Source: Chryseobacterium aureum (GTDB taxonomy: Bacteria; Bacteroidota; Bacteroidia; Flavobacteriales; Weeksellaceae). From it: a DNA stretch of 64,000 bases. Numbering within the stretch: the first letter of the stretch is position 1; each line of letters opens with the position of its first letter. The position numbers and the translations under genes are program-made. The stretch is from NCBI RefSeq assembly GCF_003971235.1, contig NZ_CP034661.1, forward strand, positions 434,001 through 498,000. Direction: 5' to 3'. Below the pieces are notes generated by a model that was not told the origin of the DNA, did not search any database, and was given only the letters and a program-made list of their open reading frames with translations. Below are positions 42,849 to 52,626 of the stretch, one piece after another.

Positions 42849-44204
42849 TTATTTATCTGCACTGGCATTTTGTGCGGCATTTTCTTTTTCAACCAAAACA
42901 TAATTGGAAGAAATCCACCCAATGATTTGATCTATTATTTTCAAAATCATCTCCAGTTCGGTGACAGCAGTTACTCCCGGTACCAGCTTTACAGCAGGTT
43001 TTGGTAATGGCTGTGGTAAAATAAGACCATTCACTTGTGGATTAGACCCTTCCGCAGGAATACCATTGTACATCCCCACATGCTGTACTGATAACTGAAG
43101 CATATAGTCTTGCAAATTTTCAGGAGGTGTTTTGATGCTAATCGAAGAAGCACTAGAGTGTTGGAGCTGACCTGGCAGTGATTGGTTTTGTATTCTGGTA
43201 TAACTGGCTCCTGATTTTGAAGAATCACTGATTGCCATTTTTTGTAAAGCGTTTAATAAGCCAGCTGTTATAAATGTAGGAGCCTGGCCATAAATAGTTG
43301 CAATTTTCCCTAATTCCGAGACCGGCCATGCATGGGGTACCACATCCAGATCATTCCAGTGCATGGTATTCCAGCTTTGGTAGGTGCCTGTTTGTTGCTG
43401 CCATCCCTGAGGCAAAGGCGGGAATTTACTATTGAACAGATTGGCAAATGCTGCTTCTCCCGGCGTTGGTCCGGCTGTAGGATATACAAGCGTTACCCCG
43501 AAAGCATTTAGATCTTTATTTTCTTTCAGATAAAGAGCAAGAGTAGGAGATAACGCACCAGCAAGACTATGTCCGCAGAATACGATGGCTGTACCCGGAT
43601 CTGGATTTAAGCCAGCAAGAAACTGCTGAAGTGTAGTATTGGGTGAAGCAGCATTATTCGGGCTTATCAATCCCAAAAGGATGCTTATACCGGTAGCAGT
43701 CCCTTTTGAAATATAAGGATCTGTACCATTATAAGGTGATGGAGCAAAATTCGAAGGGTTATAAGTTGTCCAGTTTACTACTTCTGCAACTGAGAAATCT
43801 TCTGTTTCCCAATCGTAAAGTGACGAAGGATTAGTGGCAGCAATAGCTACAACGTAGGTTGGTAATGTAGGACCTCCCGGAAATGCGACAGCATTAGACT
43901 TTACAACATATAATGCATTGTCTGCAACACCCGTAGGAACTCCTTTTTCATTTTTTTCTTCGATCAGGGCAGGGCCCCATACAAGATCCCAGTTTCCTAA
44001 TTCCGCTACGGCTGAAGGATTAGCTATGGAAGGTGTTTTCTGATCCATTATTTTAACCGGGGGAACATTGTTAAAATAATAGGATAAATCATACTGAAGC
44101 TGTTGCTGTAACTGGATACCAAAACCGTTGTAGCCTCCGGCCCGGTTGGCAAGACCTGCCATACCAAATACTTGTTGATAGGCATCTAAAGATGGATTTG
44201 TCAT
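42849..44204 (-). CDS. Class 3 lipase-like alpha/beta hydrolase
   Basis: A 451-residue protein. The nucleophile elbow is VFCGHSLAGALSP (GHSLAGA instead of GHSLGGA), followed by an acidic segment and DVVPHAWP, where a His is plausible. A long Pro/Asn/Gly-rich N-terminal region (1-170) precedes it. There is no evident signal peptide, unusual for a lipase. It fits the fungal lipase/class 3 family. It is inserted between pyrH and frr. The substrate is unknown. Confidence 0.8.
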   Translation of the reverse strand: MTNPSLDAYQQVFGMAGLANRAGGYNGFGIQLQQQLQYDLSYYFNNVPPVKIMDQKTPSIANPSAVAELGNWDLVWGPALIEEKNEKGVPTGVADNALYVVKSNAVAFPGGPTLPTYVVAIAATNPSSLYDWETEDFSVAEVVNWTTYNPSNFAPSPYNGTDPYISKGTATGISILLGLISPNNAASPNTTLQQFLAGLNPDPGTAIVFCGHSLAGALSPTLALYLKENKDLNAFGVTLVYPTAGPTPGEAAFANLFNSKFPPLPQGWQQQTGTYQSWNTMHWNDLDVVPHAWPVSELGKIATIYGQAPTFITAGLLNALQKMAISDSSKSGASYTRIQNQSLPGQLQHSSASSISIKTPPENLQDYMLQLSVQHVGMYNGIPAEGSNPQVNGLILPQPLPKPAVKLVPGVTAVTELEMILKIIDQIIGWISSNYVLVEKENAAQNASADK

Positions 44205-44622
44205 GATGTGATTGGTTTAAATTAGTTTTAAATTTTCAATTAATAAGAAATGTCTTCGCTAAGACTTTCCGTTTATTCTGGTAAACATTCCATTTAAAAG
44301 AATAAAGTAAAGGAAGCTATTAAAAATGATATCACACTAAGTAGAAATAACCAAAATGAACGATAGGTATTTTACCTGAAGCTTTTGCTTTAAATTGGAT
44401 TTTAACTGAAAAAACAAGTTTCTTTTTCCAAAGAGAAGATAAGTACACAAAATCCATGTTGGAAATAGTTATTATTTGAAAACAATCATTATTTTTGCAC
44501 CACTGAATAATAAAAATTAGTTTAAAAGCAGTAAAAACATACTTGATATTTATGATGTTTTTTTATTTAACTGATTTTAAACATATTAATAGATGTGTAA
44601 TTTATCAAACTTTAATATAATA
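44205..44622. other. Intergenic region before frr
   Basis: 418 bases. No gene seen. A full -7 match TATTTTTG lies at 44490-44497; frr would then have a leader of about 120 bases. No -33 element is at the expected spacing. The rest is AT-rich. Confidence 0.4.
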
Positions 44623-45177
44623 ATGGAAGAATTAGATCTTATATTAGAATCTGTAAAACAAGACATGGATGCAGCTGTAAAGCACCTGGATCACGCATTT
44701 CAAAGAATTAGAGCAGGACGTGCTTCTACATCAATGGTTCAGGATGTAATGGTAGAATACTATGGAGCAATGACTCCTATCAACCAGGTTGCGAATGTTT
44801 CTGTTCCGGATGCAATGACCATTTCTATTCAACCTTGGGACAGAACTGCCATTAATGCGATTGAAAAAGCGATCATCAATTCAAACCTGGGTTTCGCACC
44901 TTCTAATAATGGTGAGAATATCATCCTGAACGTTCCGCCTTTGACAGAAGAAAGAAGAAAAGAGCTTGCAAAACAGGCTAAAGTTGAAACTGAAAACACT
45001 AAAGTAACGGTAAGAAATGCCAGACAAGACGGTTTAAAAGAACTTAAAAAATTGGAAGGTGTTTCTGAAGATGTTGTAAAAGGAGTGGAAGAAGAAATCC
45101 AGACTTATACAGATAAATATGTGAAGCTTTGCGATGAGCATCTTAAGACAAAAGAAGCTGAAATTATGAAAGTATAA
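44623..45177 (+). CDS. frr: Ribosome recycling factor
   Basis: A 184-residue factor that splits the post-termination ribosome together with EF-G. Start at MEELDLILESVKQDM (ATG 44623); the upstream ATG 44593 would add ten residues. RAGRASTSMVQDVMVEYYG, PWDRTAINAIEKAI and LTEERRKELAKQAK are conserved RRF sequences. Length is typical (185). It is alone on its strand and closed by a terminator. Confidence 0.96.
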   Translation: MEELDLILESVKQDMDAAVKHLDHAFQRIRAGRASTSMVQDVMVEYYGAMTPINQVANVSVPDAMTISIQPWDRTAINAIEKAIINSNLGFAPSNNGENIILNVPPLTEERRKELAKQAKVETENTKVTVRNARQDGLKELKKLEGVSEDVVKGVEEEIQTYTDKYVKLCDEHLKTKEAEIMKV

Positions 45178-45199
45178 CTTTCAGTTTGAAAAAATACAG

Positions 45200-45229
45200 A
45201 AGAGGTTTCCTGTGGGAAACCTCTTTTTT
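45200..45229 (+). terminator. Terminator of frr
   Basis: Perfect stem AAGAGGTTTCC/GGAAACCTCTT with a short TGTG loop followed by six T. Confidence 0.92.
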
Positions 45230-45375
45230 ATTGATTTATGATGCTTTTTTGTATTTTTTGTAATGCAATGCATTATTGTTCCATACTATATTGAGAAGTA
45301 TTTACGTTCATTTATTATATTATTAAAACTATTCTTGTATTTTTAAATAATACAAAGAAATTAAACATTAAAGTG

Positions 45376-46434
45376 ATGACAAAGATTATCGGGGTAGGTA
45401 ACTACATCCCATCGGAAACAATAACCAATCTATTTTTTGACCAACATATTTTTCTTAATGAACAGGGTGTATTATTAAAAGAAAATAATGCTTCTATTAC
45501 AGATAAATTAAAAAAGATCACAGGGATTGAAGAAAGGAGATATGCCCAAAGCAACCAGGTTACTTCGGATCTGGGAGTAATTGCAGCCCGCTCCGCAATA
45601 GAAAATGCAGGCATAGATCCTGAAACCTTAGACTATATTATATTTGCCCATAATTTTGGGGATGTCCGTTTCGGGACAGTTCAGTCTGATACGGTACCCA
45701 GTCTTGCAGCAAGAGTAAAACATGTATTAGGAATCAGAAATAATTTTTGTGTTGCCTATGACGTTTTGTTTGGCTGCCCCGGATGGATTGAAGGAGTGAT
45801 TCAGGCTCATGCGTTTATTAAGTCAGGTATGGCGAAACGCTGTCTGGTTATTGGAGCAGAAACACTTTCGCGTGTGGTGGATATTCATGACAGGGACAGT
45901 ATGATCTATGCTGACGGAGCCGGAGCAGCTGTTTTGGAGGTCAATAATGATGATGATTCCGGGATAAAGGCTCATTTATCAGCTTCCTATACGCTTGAAG
46001 AGAAAGATTATCTGTATTTTGGAAAATCATACAATAACGAAAGCTGTCCGGATACAAGATATATCAAGATGGATGGCAGGAAAATATATGAATTTGCGCT
46101 GGTAAATGTTCCGGATGCCATGAAAAAATGCCTGGACAGCAGCGGATATTCTATCAGCCAACTGAATAAAATTATCATTCATCAGGCCAATGAAAAAATG
46201 GATGAAGCCATTGTTAACCGGTTTTATCAGCTGTATGGAATTCCGGTTCCTGAGAATATAATGCCTATGGTAATTCATAAACTTGGAAACAGCAGCGTAG
46301 CTACCATTCCGTCTTTGCTCACAATGATTTTGCAGGATGAGCTGGAACATCATAAGATTCAAAAAGGTGATATTGTGCTTTTCGCTTCCGTAGGTGCAGG
46401 GATGAATATTAATGCTTTTGTGTATCAGTTTTAA
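45376..46434 (+). CDS. FabH-like 3-oxoacyl-ACP synthase III
   Basis: A 352-residue KASIII homologue (ATG 45376). The catalytic Cys is in VLFGCPGWIEG, His in IIIHQANEKMD and Asn in HKLGNSSVATI, so the triad is intact. KASIII enzymes start fatty-acid synthesis or condense special acyl-CoA units. The sequence differs from housekeeping FabH; it could serve an unusual product. It is monocistronic, between frr and a convergent gene. Confidence 0.85.
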   Translation: MTKIIGVGNYIPSETITNLFFDQHIFLNEQGVLLKENNASITDKLKKITGIEERRYAQSNQVTSDLGVIAARSAIENAGIDPETLDYIIFAHNFGDVRFGTVQSDTVPSLAARVKHVLGIRNNFCVAYDVLFGCPGWIEGVIQAHAFIKSGMAKRCLVIGAETLSRVVDIHDRDSMIYADGAGAAVLEVNNDDDSGIKAHLSASYTLEEKDYLYFGKSYNNESCPDTRYIKMDGRKIYEFALVNVPDAMKKCLDSSGYSISQLNKIIIHQANEKMDEAIVNRFYQLYGIPVPENIMPMVIHKLGNSSVATIPSLLTMILQDELEHHKIQKGDIVLFASVGAGMNINAFVYQF

Positions 46435-46440
46435 ACATAA

Positions 46441-46468
46441 AAAAGGTTTCCTTCCGGAAACCTTTTTG
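46441..46468. terminator. Bidirectional terminator
   Basis: Stem AAAAGGTTTCC/GGAAACCTTTTT, loop TTCC. It serves the KASIII gene on + and the convergent gene that ends at 46477. Confidence 0.85.
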
Positions 46469-46476
46469 GGTAGATA

Positions 46477-47268
46477 TTATTTACAGTTCTCATTATAATC
46501 ATAGATCACCTCATTGATGATGGACAGCTTGTCTACTGTGGCATTGCTGATCTCATCGCGGATAAATTTCCCAAAACCAGATCTTTTCTTTTCTTCATTT
46601 TTTAGAGATCCATATTCTCCTTTTGCTATTTTTGATTTTACATAAGGACAGTCTGCAAGGATGATTTTTGCTTTTGCCGGAGTCAGTTCTTCCACTTTCC
46701 CTCCTTTTTTGGAAAAAATATAATTGGGGTTTTCTCTTAATCTGTCCGTTTCCGCCTGAGAAATAGCCTGGGTGCTGTTGGCTGAAAGGGCGGTAGGATA
46801 GCCGTACAATTTATATACCGTTACTTTTCCCTCTGCTACTACTTCTGCGAACTGTTCCGTTCTGGAAAGATTATTGATCGCCTTAAAGCCTGCTGCCAGT
46901 CCTGTAGAGCTTTCAGAGCTGTTTAAAGCCTCTCTCATATTGGAGTATTTTACAGATTTAAAGATCCTTGGAGTATCCCCCTGATACAGCATATATTCTT
47001 TAATATCATCTGTATCATAGGTTTTGAATTTAATCCTGTTTTTTACCTTATCAATATCTGCAATGGCTGCAAATTTTACTTTTAACTGATTTTGCCAGGG
47101 ACTGGAATATCCTCCGTGCAATTGTACAACCCCTTCAATTTTCTTTCCGGATTTGTCAATAATATAGCCGTATTTTTCGCCGTTATAGGTGCCGTTTTCA
47201 TCCTGATCCTGGGCATAGGTATTCAGAGACAGAAGGCCGAACAGGCCAATAAGTAATAATTTCTTCAT
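46477..47268 (-). CDS. Exported protein of unknown function
   Basis: A 263-residue protein with signal peptide MKKLLLIGLFGLLSLNTYAQ. A repeated-looking sequence, KSGKKIEGVVQLHGGYSSPW and RFKTYDTDDIKEY, suggests beta-rich structure. No catalytic motif or known family was recognised. It lies upstream of the terminator of the LptF/G gene. It could be periplasmic or outer-membrane associated. Confidence 0.7.
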   Translation of the reverse strand: MKKLLLIGLFGLLSLNTYAQDQDENGTYNGEKYGYIIDKSGKKIEGVVQLHGGYSSPWQNQLKVKFAAIADIDKVKNRIKFKTYDTDDIKEYMLYQGDTPRIFKSVKYSNMREALNSSESSTGLAAGFKAINNLSRTEQFAEVVAEGKVTVYKLYGYPTALSANSTQAISQAETDRLRENPNYIFSKKGGKVEELTPAKAKIILADCPYVKSKIAKGEYGSLKNEEKKRSGFGKFIRDEISNATVDKLSIINEVIYDYNENCK

Positions 47269-47345
47269 GGTTTTATTTTAAACTTCAGCAAATATAATTT
47301 TTAAAATCCAAAATCGTATCAAACAGAATATTTTATTTAAATCCA

Positions 47346-47372
47346 TAAAAAAACTCCGGAAAATTCCGGAGT
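47346..47372 (-). terminator. Terminator of the LptF/LptG gene
   Basis: Arms ACTCCGGAA (47353-47361) and TTCCGGAGT (47364-47372), then seven T on the - strand. Confidence 0.85.
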
Positions 47373-47398
47373 CTGTTGTTTTTATTTGACCATCAGAA

Positions 47399-48856
47399 TT
47401 ATTGATACCGCTGATGTTCTTTACTCTTTGTAAACCTTTTGGTGATGGGTTTGAACAATGCTTTGTATTTCTCCGCATCAAATAATTGTGAATCTGTAAG
47501 CGCTTTATACGTCATCCATACTCCGAACGGAAGCAGCAGCAGGTTAGGCAGCCACGCTGCAAGATACGGATTCATTTTCCCGCTCCATGAAAGGTTTTCT
47601 ACCCCTACATTCATCACATAAAAAATAATGAAAATAACAATGGCGATGATGACAGGAAGCCCCATTCCTCCTTTTCTGATAATAGAACCTAAGCTCGCTC
47701 CAATCAAAAAGAAAATAATACAGGTCACTGAATAAGCAACCATTCTCTGCTGATAAATTACCACTTTACTGAAGTACTTTACATTGGAACTGTACTCATT
47801 CTTTTTAGATTCCAGAGTTGATTTCAGGTTGTCCAGCCTGTTATAGGAATTGTAAATGATTTCAAGTTTTTTGTCCCCTTTTACGGTATCCAGTTTTATT
47901 TGGGTTTTCGGGGCTGCTTTATGCTTGTTCCCTTTGTCCATATAGGTCACCACAGAATTGGTCTGATTAAGAACTTCTGATCCTACATTGTCAAAAAACT
48001 GTTTGTTGTCTTTCTTGGTTTTGGCTATGGTTTTGTTCAGCTGAGGATAATTCTCAAAACGGTAATCATCCGTAATTTGTTCTTTTTCGATTGCTTTATT
48101 GATAATCTCACTGATATCAAAGTGGGAGACCAGAGTGTCAAATTTAATAGCCTGATCAGGTTGTTTCACTCTTACATTGTCCCCTTTTCCGGCAAAAGCA
48201 TCTTCAAATACATATCCGTTATACAGTACAAGTTTCAGGAAATTTTTATTAGCAGCGGGAACAAACTTTCCTTTTTCAGCTACAATAGATTGTTGGTTTT
48301 CAAAAGCATTTGCTTTTTTATGCACAAAAACCCCATCAATATTTTCTCCGTTATCCCCGTGTATCTTATCAAATTTCACCATATAGCCAGGGATCTGATC
48401 TATAAACTGGCCAGGGGTAAAATTAAGCGCGGGCTTGGTCTGTGCAATATTGAAAAGCATGTTTTTAGCTTTTTTCTGAAAATCAGGAATGATATTGCTT
48501 GAAAAAAAGTAGAGCATGATAGCAAGCACCGTGGAAATTCCCAGCAGGGGAGTCATTACCCTGGTCAGAGGAATTCCTGCCGCTTTCATTGCCGCGAGCT
48601 CATAGCGTTCCCCAAATTCTCCGAATGACATGATGCTTGCCAGCAGGATTGTGAGGGGGAGCACCATACTGATAACGTTTACCCCAAGATAAAAAAGAAG
48701 CTTCAGGATCTGCCAGTAGCTTAATCCTTTACCCATAAACTGTCCTAACTGAACCCAGATAATGTTTACAATAAAAATGAAAAACAATACGCTGAATATA
48801 AAGAAAAACGGTCCAAAGAAGGTTTTTATGATATATCGGTCTAGTATTTTTAACAT
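47399..48856 (-). CDS. LptF/LptG-family LPS export permease
   Basis: A 485-residue membrane protein. Membrane helices at the N-terminus (residues 10-70, with FFGPFFFIFSVLFFIFIV) and near the C-terminus (about 370-470) surround a long periplasmic domain, the YjgP/YjgQ layout. LptF and LptG with LptB extract LPS from the inner membrane. A long, Lys- and Asn-rich loop of about 100 residues (about 270-365) is larger than in E. coli. The lolA gene lies 110 bases upstream, with a terminator between. Confidence 0.9.
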   Translation of the reverse strand: MLKILDRYIIKTFFGPFFFIFSVLFFIFIVNIIWVQLGQFMGKGLSYWQILKLLFYLGVNVISMVLPLTILLASIMSFGEFGERYELAAMKAAGIPLTRVMTPLLGISTVLAIMLYFFSSNIIPDFQKKAKNMLFNIAQTKPALNFTPGQFIDQIPGYMVKFDKIHGDNGENIDGVFVHKKANAFENQQSIVAEKGKFVPAANKNFLKLVLYNGYVFEDAFAGKGDNVRVKQPDQAIKFDTLVSHFDISEIINKAIEKEQITDDYRFENYPQLNKTIAKTKKDNKQFFDNVGSEVLNQTNSVVTYMDKGNKHKAAPKTQIKLDTVKGDKKLEIIYNSYNRLDNLKSTLESKKNEYSSNVKYFSKVVIYQQRMVAYSVTCIIFFLIGASLGSIIRKGGMGLPVIIAIVIFIIFYVMNVGVENLSWSGKMNPYLAAWLPNLLLLPFGVWMTYKALTDSQLFDAEKYKALFKPITKRFTKSKEHQRYQ

Positions 48857-48867
48857 GCGCCAAAATT

Positions 48868-48902
48868 AATCAAAAAGCCACAAAGTTTACTTGTGGCTTT
48901 TT
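48868..48902 (-). terminator. Terminator of lolA
   Basis: Arms AAAAAGCCACAA (48872-48883) and TTGTGGCTTTTT (48891-48902), followed by T-rich sequence on the - strand. It lies between lolA and the LptF/G gene. Confidence 0.85.
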
Positions 48903-48966
48903 ATATTTTGTTATTTTTTTAACGTAAAAAGTCAATTTCCGGGGTTGAAGATTCACTTTCAGCTTT

Positions 48967-49614
48967 TTAAAGTTCTGTAACGATGTAGTTTTTATACTTA
49001 TTCTTATCAAAAACAAACATATTAGGATCCAGCTCCTGATTTTCTTTGTACTCTTTGATAGCGATTACTGCTACGTCTTTGTTGTTTCCGTGCTGTTCCA
49101 GCTTTACCATCTGTTTTTTTGCAGAATCTACAAAAAGATATACAAACTGTATTCCGTTGGCTTTTACAGGAGTGAGCTTAATAAAATCAGCATTCACACC
49201 GTTAACCATTTTCTTACCGTTATAGGTTACATTATAATCGTTTCTGTAAGTAGTAAGGTAATTGATAGGGGAGAACATGGTGCTGCTTCCGTTTGGCTTG
49301 GCAATAGTCACTTCCATATCATCAGCGTTGATATTGTAGATTTTGCTTCCGTCAAAGATCTGTTCAGTGTCCATGATCTTCAGCTTATACTTCTCTCCGG
49401 CAGCGTAATAAATACCTGGTTCGGTTTTCGTAACCTGCCCGTTCAGTCCGCTTCCAAAAGAAAATTTGAAATAAGAATTCTTTTTAGAATTATAGTTGGC
49501 TGTAATATCATCCAATATCTTTTTAGCTTTAGCATCAATCTTCTGAGCATTAGCCATACCCACTGCACCTACAACAAAACTTCCTAATATAACTTTTGAA
49601 ATAATATTTTTCAT
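48967..49614 (-). CDS. LolA-like outer-membrane lipoprotein carrier
   Basis: A 215-residue exported protein with signal peptide MKNIISKVILGSFVVGAVGMANA. The beta-rich middle with YFKFSFGSGLNGQVTKTEPGIYYA and VNGVNADFIKLTPVKANGIQFVYLFVD fits the LolA fold, which carries lipoproteins across the periplasm. In Bacteroidota it is often found between ftsK and lptF/G-like genes, as here. Confidence 0.85.
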   Translation of the reverse strand: MKNIISKVILGSFVVGAVGMANAQKIDAKAKKILDDITANYNSKKNSYFKFSFGSGLNGQVTKTEPGIYYAAGEKYKLKIMDTEQIFDGSKIYNINADDMEVTIAKPNGSSTMFSPINYLTTYRNDYNVTYNGKKMVNGVNADFIKLTPVKANGIQFVYLFVDSAKKQMVKLEQHGNNKDVAVIAIKEYKENQELDPNMFVFDKNKYKNYIVTEL

Positions 49615-49677
49615 TTTTTAATTTAATAATCTTTAGACATTTTCAATTTTAAAAGGTTAAATCATCCGATTTCTCCT

Positions 49678-52266
49678 TTAGTTACGCAGATCTTCCAAAA
49701 ACTGTTCCAAAGAATGAAGGTCGCTGATAATCACTTCTCTTGCTTTAGCTCCGTTAAAACCTCCTACTATACCGCTGGCTTCAAGCTGATCCATAATTCT
49801 TCCGGCTCTGTTGTAGCCCAGTTTCAATTGTCTCTGAAGCATGGATGTGGATCCCTGCTGAGTAGAAACGATGATTCTTGCAGCTTCTTCAAATAAAGCA
49901 TCCTTTTCGTTCGGGTCAAAAGCACCTACGGTGCTGGTGGAGTCTTCAGAAACATATTCAGGAAGTAAGAATGCTGATGCATATCCTTTCTGCTCGCCGA
50001 TAAACTCTGCCAGCCTTTCCACTTCAGGAGTATCTACGAAAGCACACTGAAGTCTCAAGATCTCATTTCCGTTGAAATAAAGCATATCCCCCTTACCAAT
50101 CAGCTGATCTGCTCCCGGAGAGTCAAGGATCGTTCTGGAATCCACACTCGAGATTACTCTAAAGGCAGCTCTTGCAGGGAAGTTAGCCTTGATCATCCCT
50201 GTAATTACGTTTACCGATGGTCTTTGTGTGGCAACTATAAGGTGAATTCCTACGGCTCTGGCAAGCTGTGCAAGTCTGGCGATTGGCAACTCAACTTCTT
50301 TTCCTGCAGTCATGATCAAATCTGCGAACTCGTCTACCACCAATACAATATAAGGTAAGTAACGGTGTCCGTTTTCTGGATTTAATTTTCTTTCAGCAAA
50401 TTTTTTATTGTATTCTTTCAAATTTTTGCAGAATGCATTTTTAAGAAGGTCATATCTAGTATCCATCTCAATACACAGAGAGTTCAGGGTATTGATAACT
50501 TTATTGGTATCTGTAATGATCGCTTCTTCAGCATCCGGTAGTTTTGCTAAATAATGTCTTTCAATTTTTGAATATAATGAAAGTTCCACTTTTTTAGGAT
50601 CCACCATGACAAATTTCAGTTCGCTTGGATGCTTCTTGTAGAGTAGGGAAGTAAGGATCGCATTAATCCCTACCGATTTACCCTGACCTGTGGCACCCGC
50701 CATTAGCAAGTGAGGCATCTTTGAAAGGTCTGCCATGAAGATCTCATTGGAAATGGTCTTTCCGAAAACTACCGGAAGATCCATATCCGTATTCTGGAAT
50801 TTCTGAGACGCAATTACAGAACGCATAGAAACCATGGTAGGATTTTTTCTCGGTACCTCAATACCAATAGTTCCTTTTCCGGGCATTGGAGCAATAATTC
50901 TGATTCCTAACGCGGAAAGGTTCAAGGCAATATCATCCTGCAGCTTCTTAATCGCGGCTACTCTGATTCCTGCTTCCGGAACAATTTCATACAGCGTAAC
51001 TGTAGGGCCTATGGTTGCCTTGATTTCTGCAATTCCTACGTTGAAGTTCTTCAGAAGTCCAACAATCTTATTTTTATTCTCTTCTAATTCTTCTTTGTTG
51101 ATAGAGATTTCTTCACTACCATAATCTTTCAGCAATTCTACAGGCGGCATTTGAAATTTAGCCAGATCAAGCTTATGATCATACAAGCCATGCTTTTCTA
51201 CCAGTTCCTGTGACTGCTTCTCAGAATCGTCCAGAACATCAATAACAGGCGCTACTTCTACATTAAATTTGATATCTTCCTGCGCTGTTCCTGCCGGTGT
51301 GTGGGTTACGGCCGGAGAAGGAACAGATGGTCTGATGTCAAAAGCTTCTTCCGGACTGGAAACGGGAACCGTTGGTTTGGTATTCAGATTTAAACTTACC
51401 GGTTGAGAAACCTCTCTTGGTTCCGCTTCAAAAGAAGTATGGTTAGGAGTGGTAATGGTCTCAATATTCGTAGATACCGGCACTTCAGGGAATCCTTTGG
51501 GAACACTTACCGGCTCCGGTTCTTTTACTGTATTAACTGGAATATGGGAAGAAGGATTGGAGGTATCAGTTACCGTAACCCGCGATGGAGTCTCTTCTTC
51601 CGCTTCCTCTGCTTCTTCTTTCAATTCTTCATCTGCCTCAAAATCATCATTAGAATCCGGCATCATGGATTTTACTTTTCCAATCGTATTTTCATTGATT
51701 TTATCCAGTTTTGATTTGATAGAACTTGGACGGAGATTAAATTCAAGAATAAAATATAAAAGGATGCTCGCCGCTAAAACAGTCCACAAACCTACTGTTC
51801 CGATGATAGAATTAAGGTAATCCATAATCTGATACCCGTAAACTCCTCCTAAAACACCCTGTCCTTTGGTAAGTGCTCCCATAAAAATGGGAAGCCAGCA
51901 GATAAAAAACAAAGAGTGGCCAATGGTTTTCCAAGGCTTGAAGATTTTCTTCTTAAGAATAAGGGTTCCTACTACCAGAAATAAAAAGGCAATAATAAAT
52001 GAGGCAATACCAATACTTTCAAAAATGAAAATATTGCCCAGCCAGTCACCTACCTTACCAAAGATATTTGAAGATTTTATAGTTTTGTCCAGCATGGTTC
52101 CTGCCTGGCTTTGATCTGCTTTCCAGTTCATTAAATAGGAAATGAATGAAAGTGCCATGACAGCCGAGAAAAGGATAAAAGTAAGCCCGGAAAAAATACG
52201 TGGCTTAGATAAAATTCTGCCTTTTTCAGGCATTTCAGTCGGTTTTTTTTGTGTCTTTTTGTCCAT
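49678..52266 (-). CDS. ftsK: FtsK/SpoIIIE DNA translocase
   Basis: An 862-residue translocase for chromosome segregation at division. Four N-terminal membrane helices (about 28-190), an acidic linker (Glu-rich, about 205-360), the motor domain (about 390-790) with Walker A AGATGQGKSVGIN and Walker B YIVLVVDEFADLI, and the C-terminal gamma winged helix MLQRQLKLGYNRAGRIMDQLE. The linker is short compared with E. coli FtsK. A -7 match TAAATTTG lies at 52280-52287 on the - strand. Confidence 0.96.
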   Translation of the reverse strand: MDKKTQKKPTEMPEKGRILSKPRIFSGLTFILFSAVMALSFISYLMNWKADQSQAGTMLDKTIKSSNIFGKVGDWLGNIFIFESIGIASFIIAFLFLVVGTLILKKKIFKPWKTIGHSLFFICWLPIFMGALTKGQGVLGGVYGYQIMDYLNSIIGTVGLWTVLAASILLYFILEFNLRPSSIKSKLDKINENTIGKVKSMMPDSNDDFEADEELKEEAEEAEEETPSRVTVTDTSNPSSHIPVNTVKEPEPVSVPKGFPEVPVSTNIETITTPNHTSFEAEPREVSQPVSLNLNTKPTVPVSSPEEAFDIRPSVPSPAVTHTPAGTAQEDIKFNVEVAPVIDVLDDSEKQSQELVEKHGLYDHKLDLAKFQMPPVELLKDYGSEEISINKEELEENKNKIVGLLKNFNVGIAEIKATIGPTVTLYEIVPEAGIRVAAIKKLQDDIALNLSALGIRIIAPMPGKGTIGIEVPRKNPTMVSMRSVIASQKFQNTDMDLPVVFGKTISNEIFMADLSKMPHLLMAGATGQGKSVGINAILTSLLYKKHPSELKFVMVDPKKVELSLYSKIERHYLAKLPDAEEAIITDTNKVINTLNSLCIEMDTRYDLLKNAFCKNLKEYNKKFAERKLNPENGHRYLPYIVLVVDEFADLIMTAGKEVELPIARLAQLARAVGIHLIVATQRPSVNVITGMIKANFPARAAFRVISSVDSRTILDSPGADQLIGKGDMLYFNGNEILRLQCAFVDTPEVERLAEFIGEQKGYASAFLLPEYVSEDSTSTVGAFDPNEKDALFEEAARIIVSTQQGSTSMLQRQLKLGYNRAGRIMDQLEASGIVGGFNGAKAREVIISDLHSLEQFLEDLRN

Positions 52267-52626
52267 AATATCAATGTCACAAATTTAATGTTTTTTCAAC
52301 ACTAAAAGAAGCTTTTTTCTCCAAAAAACATTTTGGAATTCCCGCTTTTTGCAGCGATTATTTAAAATTTGATTAAAAATATTTTCAGCATGATGAAATA
52401 AAAATAATGCGTTCATTTTTGTTTATCCAAATCTGATACCGTTAAATGAAATTGCCTTATTACCTGTTTATATTTCTTAAAAAAGATAATAAAATTTCTT
52501 ATTTAAATTCATATAAATGAAAAAAATAATAATATTTAAAATTTTGATGTATAAATGGTGTTTTTTGAACTGGTTCAAAGGTCAGGAACTGAAGCTGCTG
52601 TAATTTTGTCCTGTAAAATTTCATCT
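52267..52626. other. Divergent region between ftsK and the hydrolase gene
   Basis: 360 bases. ftsK has TAAATTTG at 52280-52287 (- strand) and the hydrolase has TAATTTTG at 52601-52608 (+), each a full -7 match without a well-placed -33. No gene in between. Confidence 0.45.

Noticed and set aside
51403..51820. Overlapping open frames on the + strand inside ftsK
   Set aside because: Both are antisense to the low-complexity linker of FtsK and show no independent signal.
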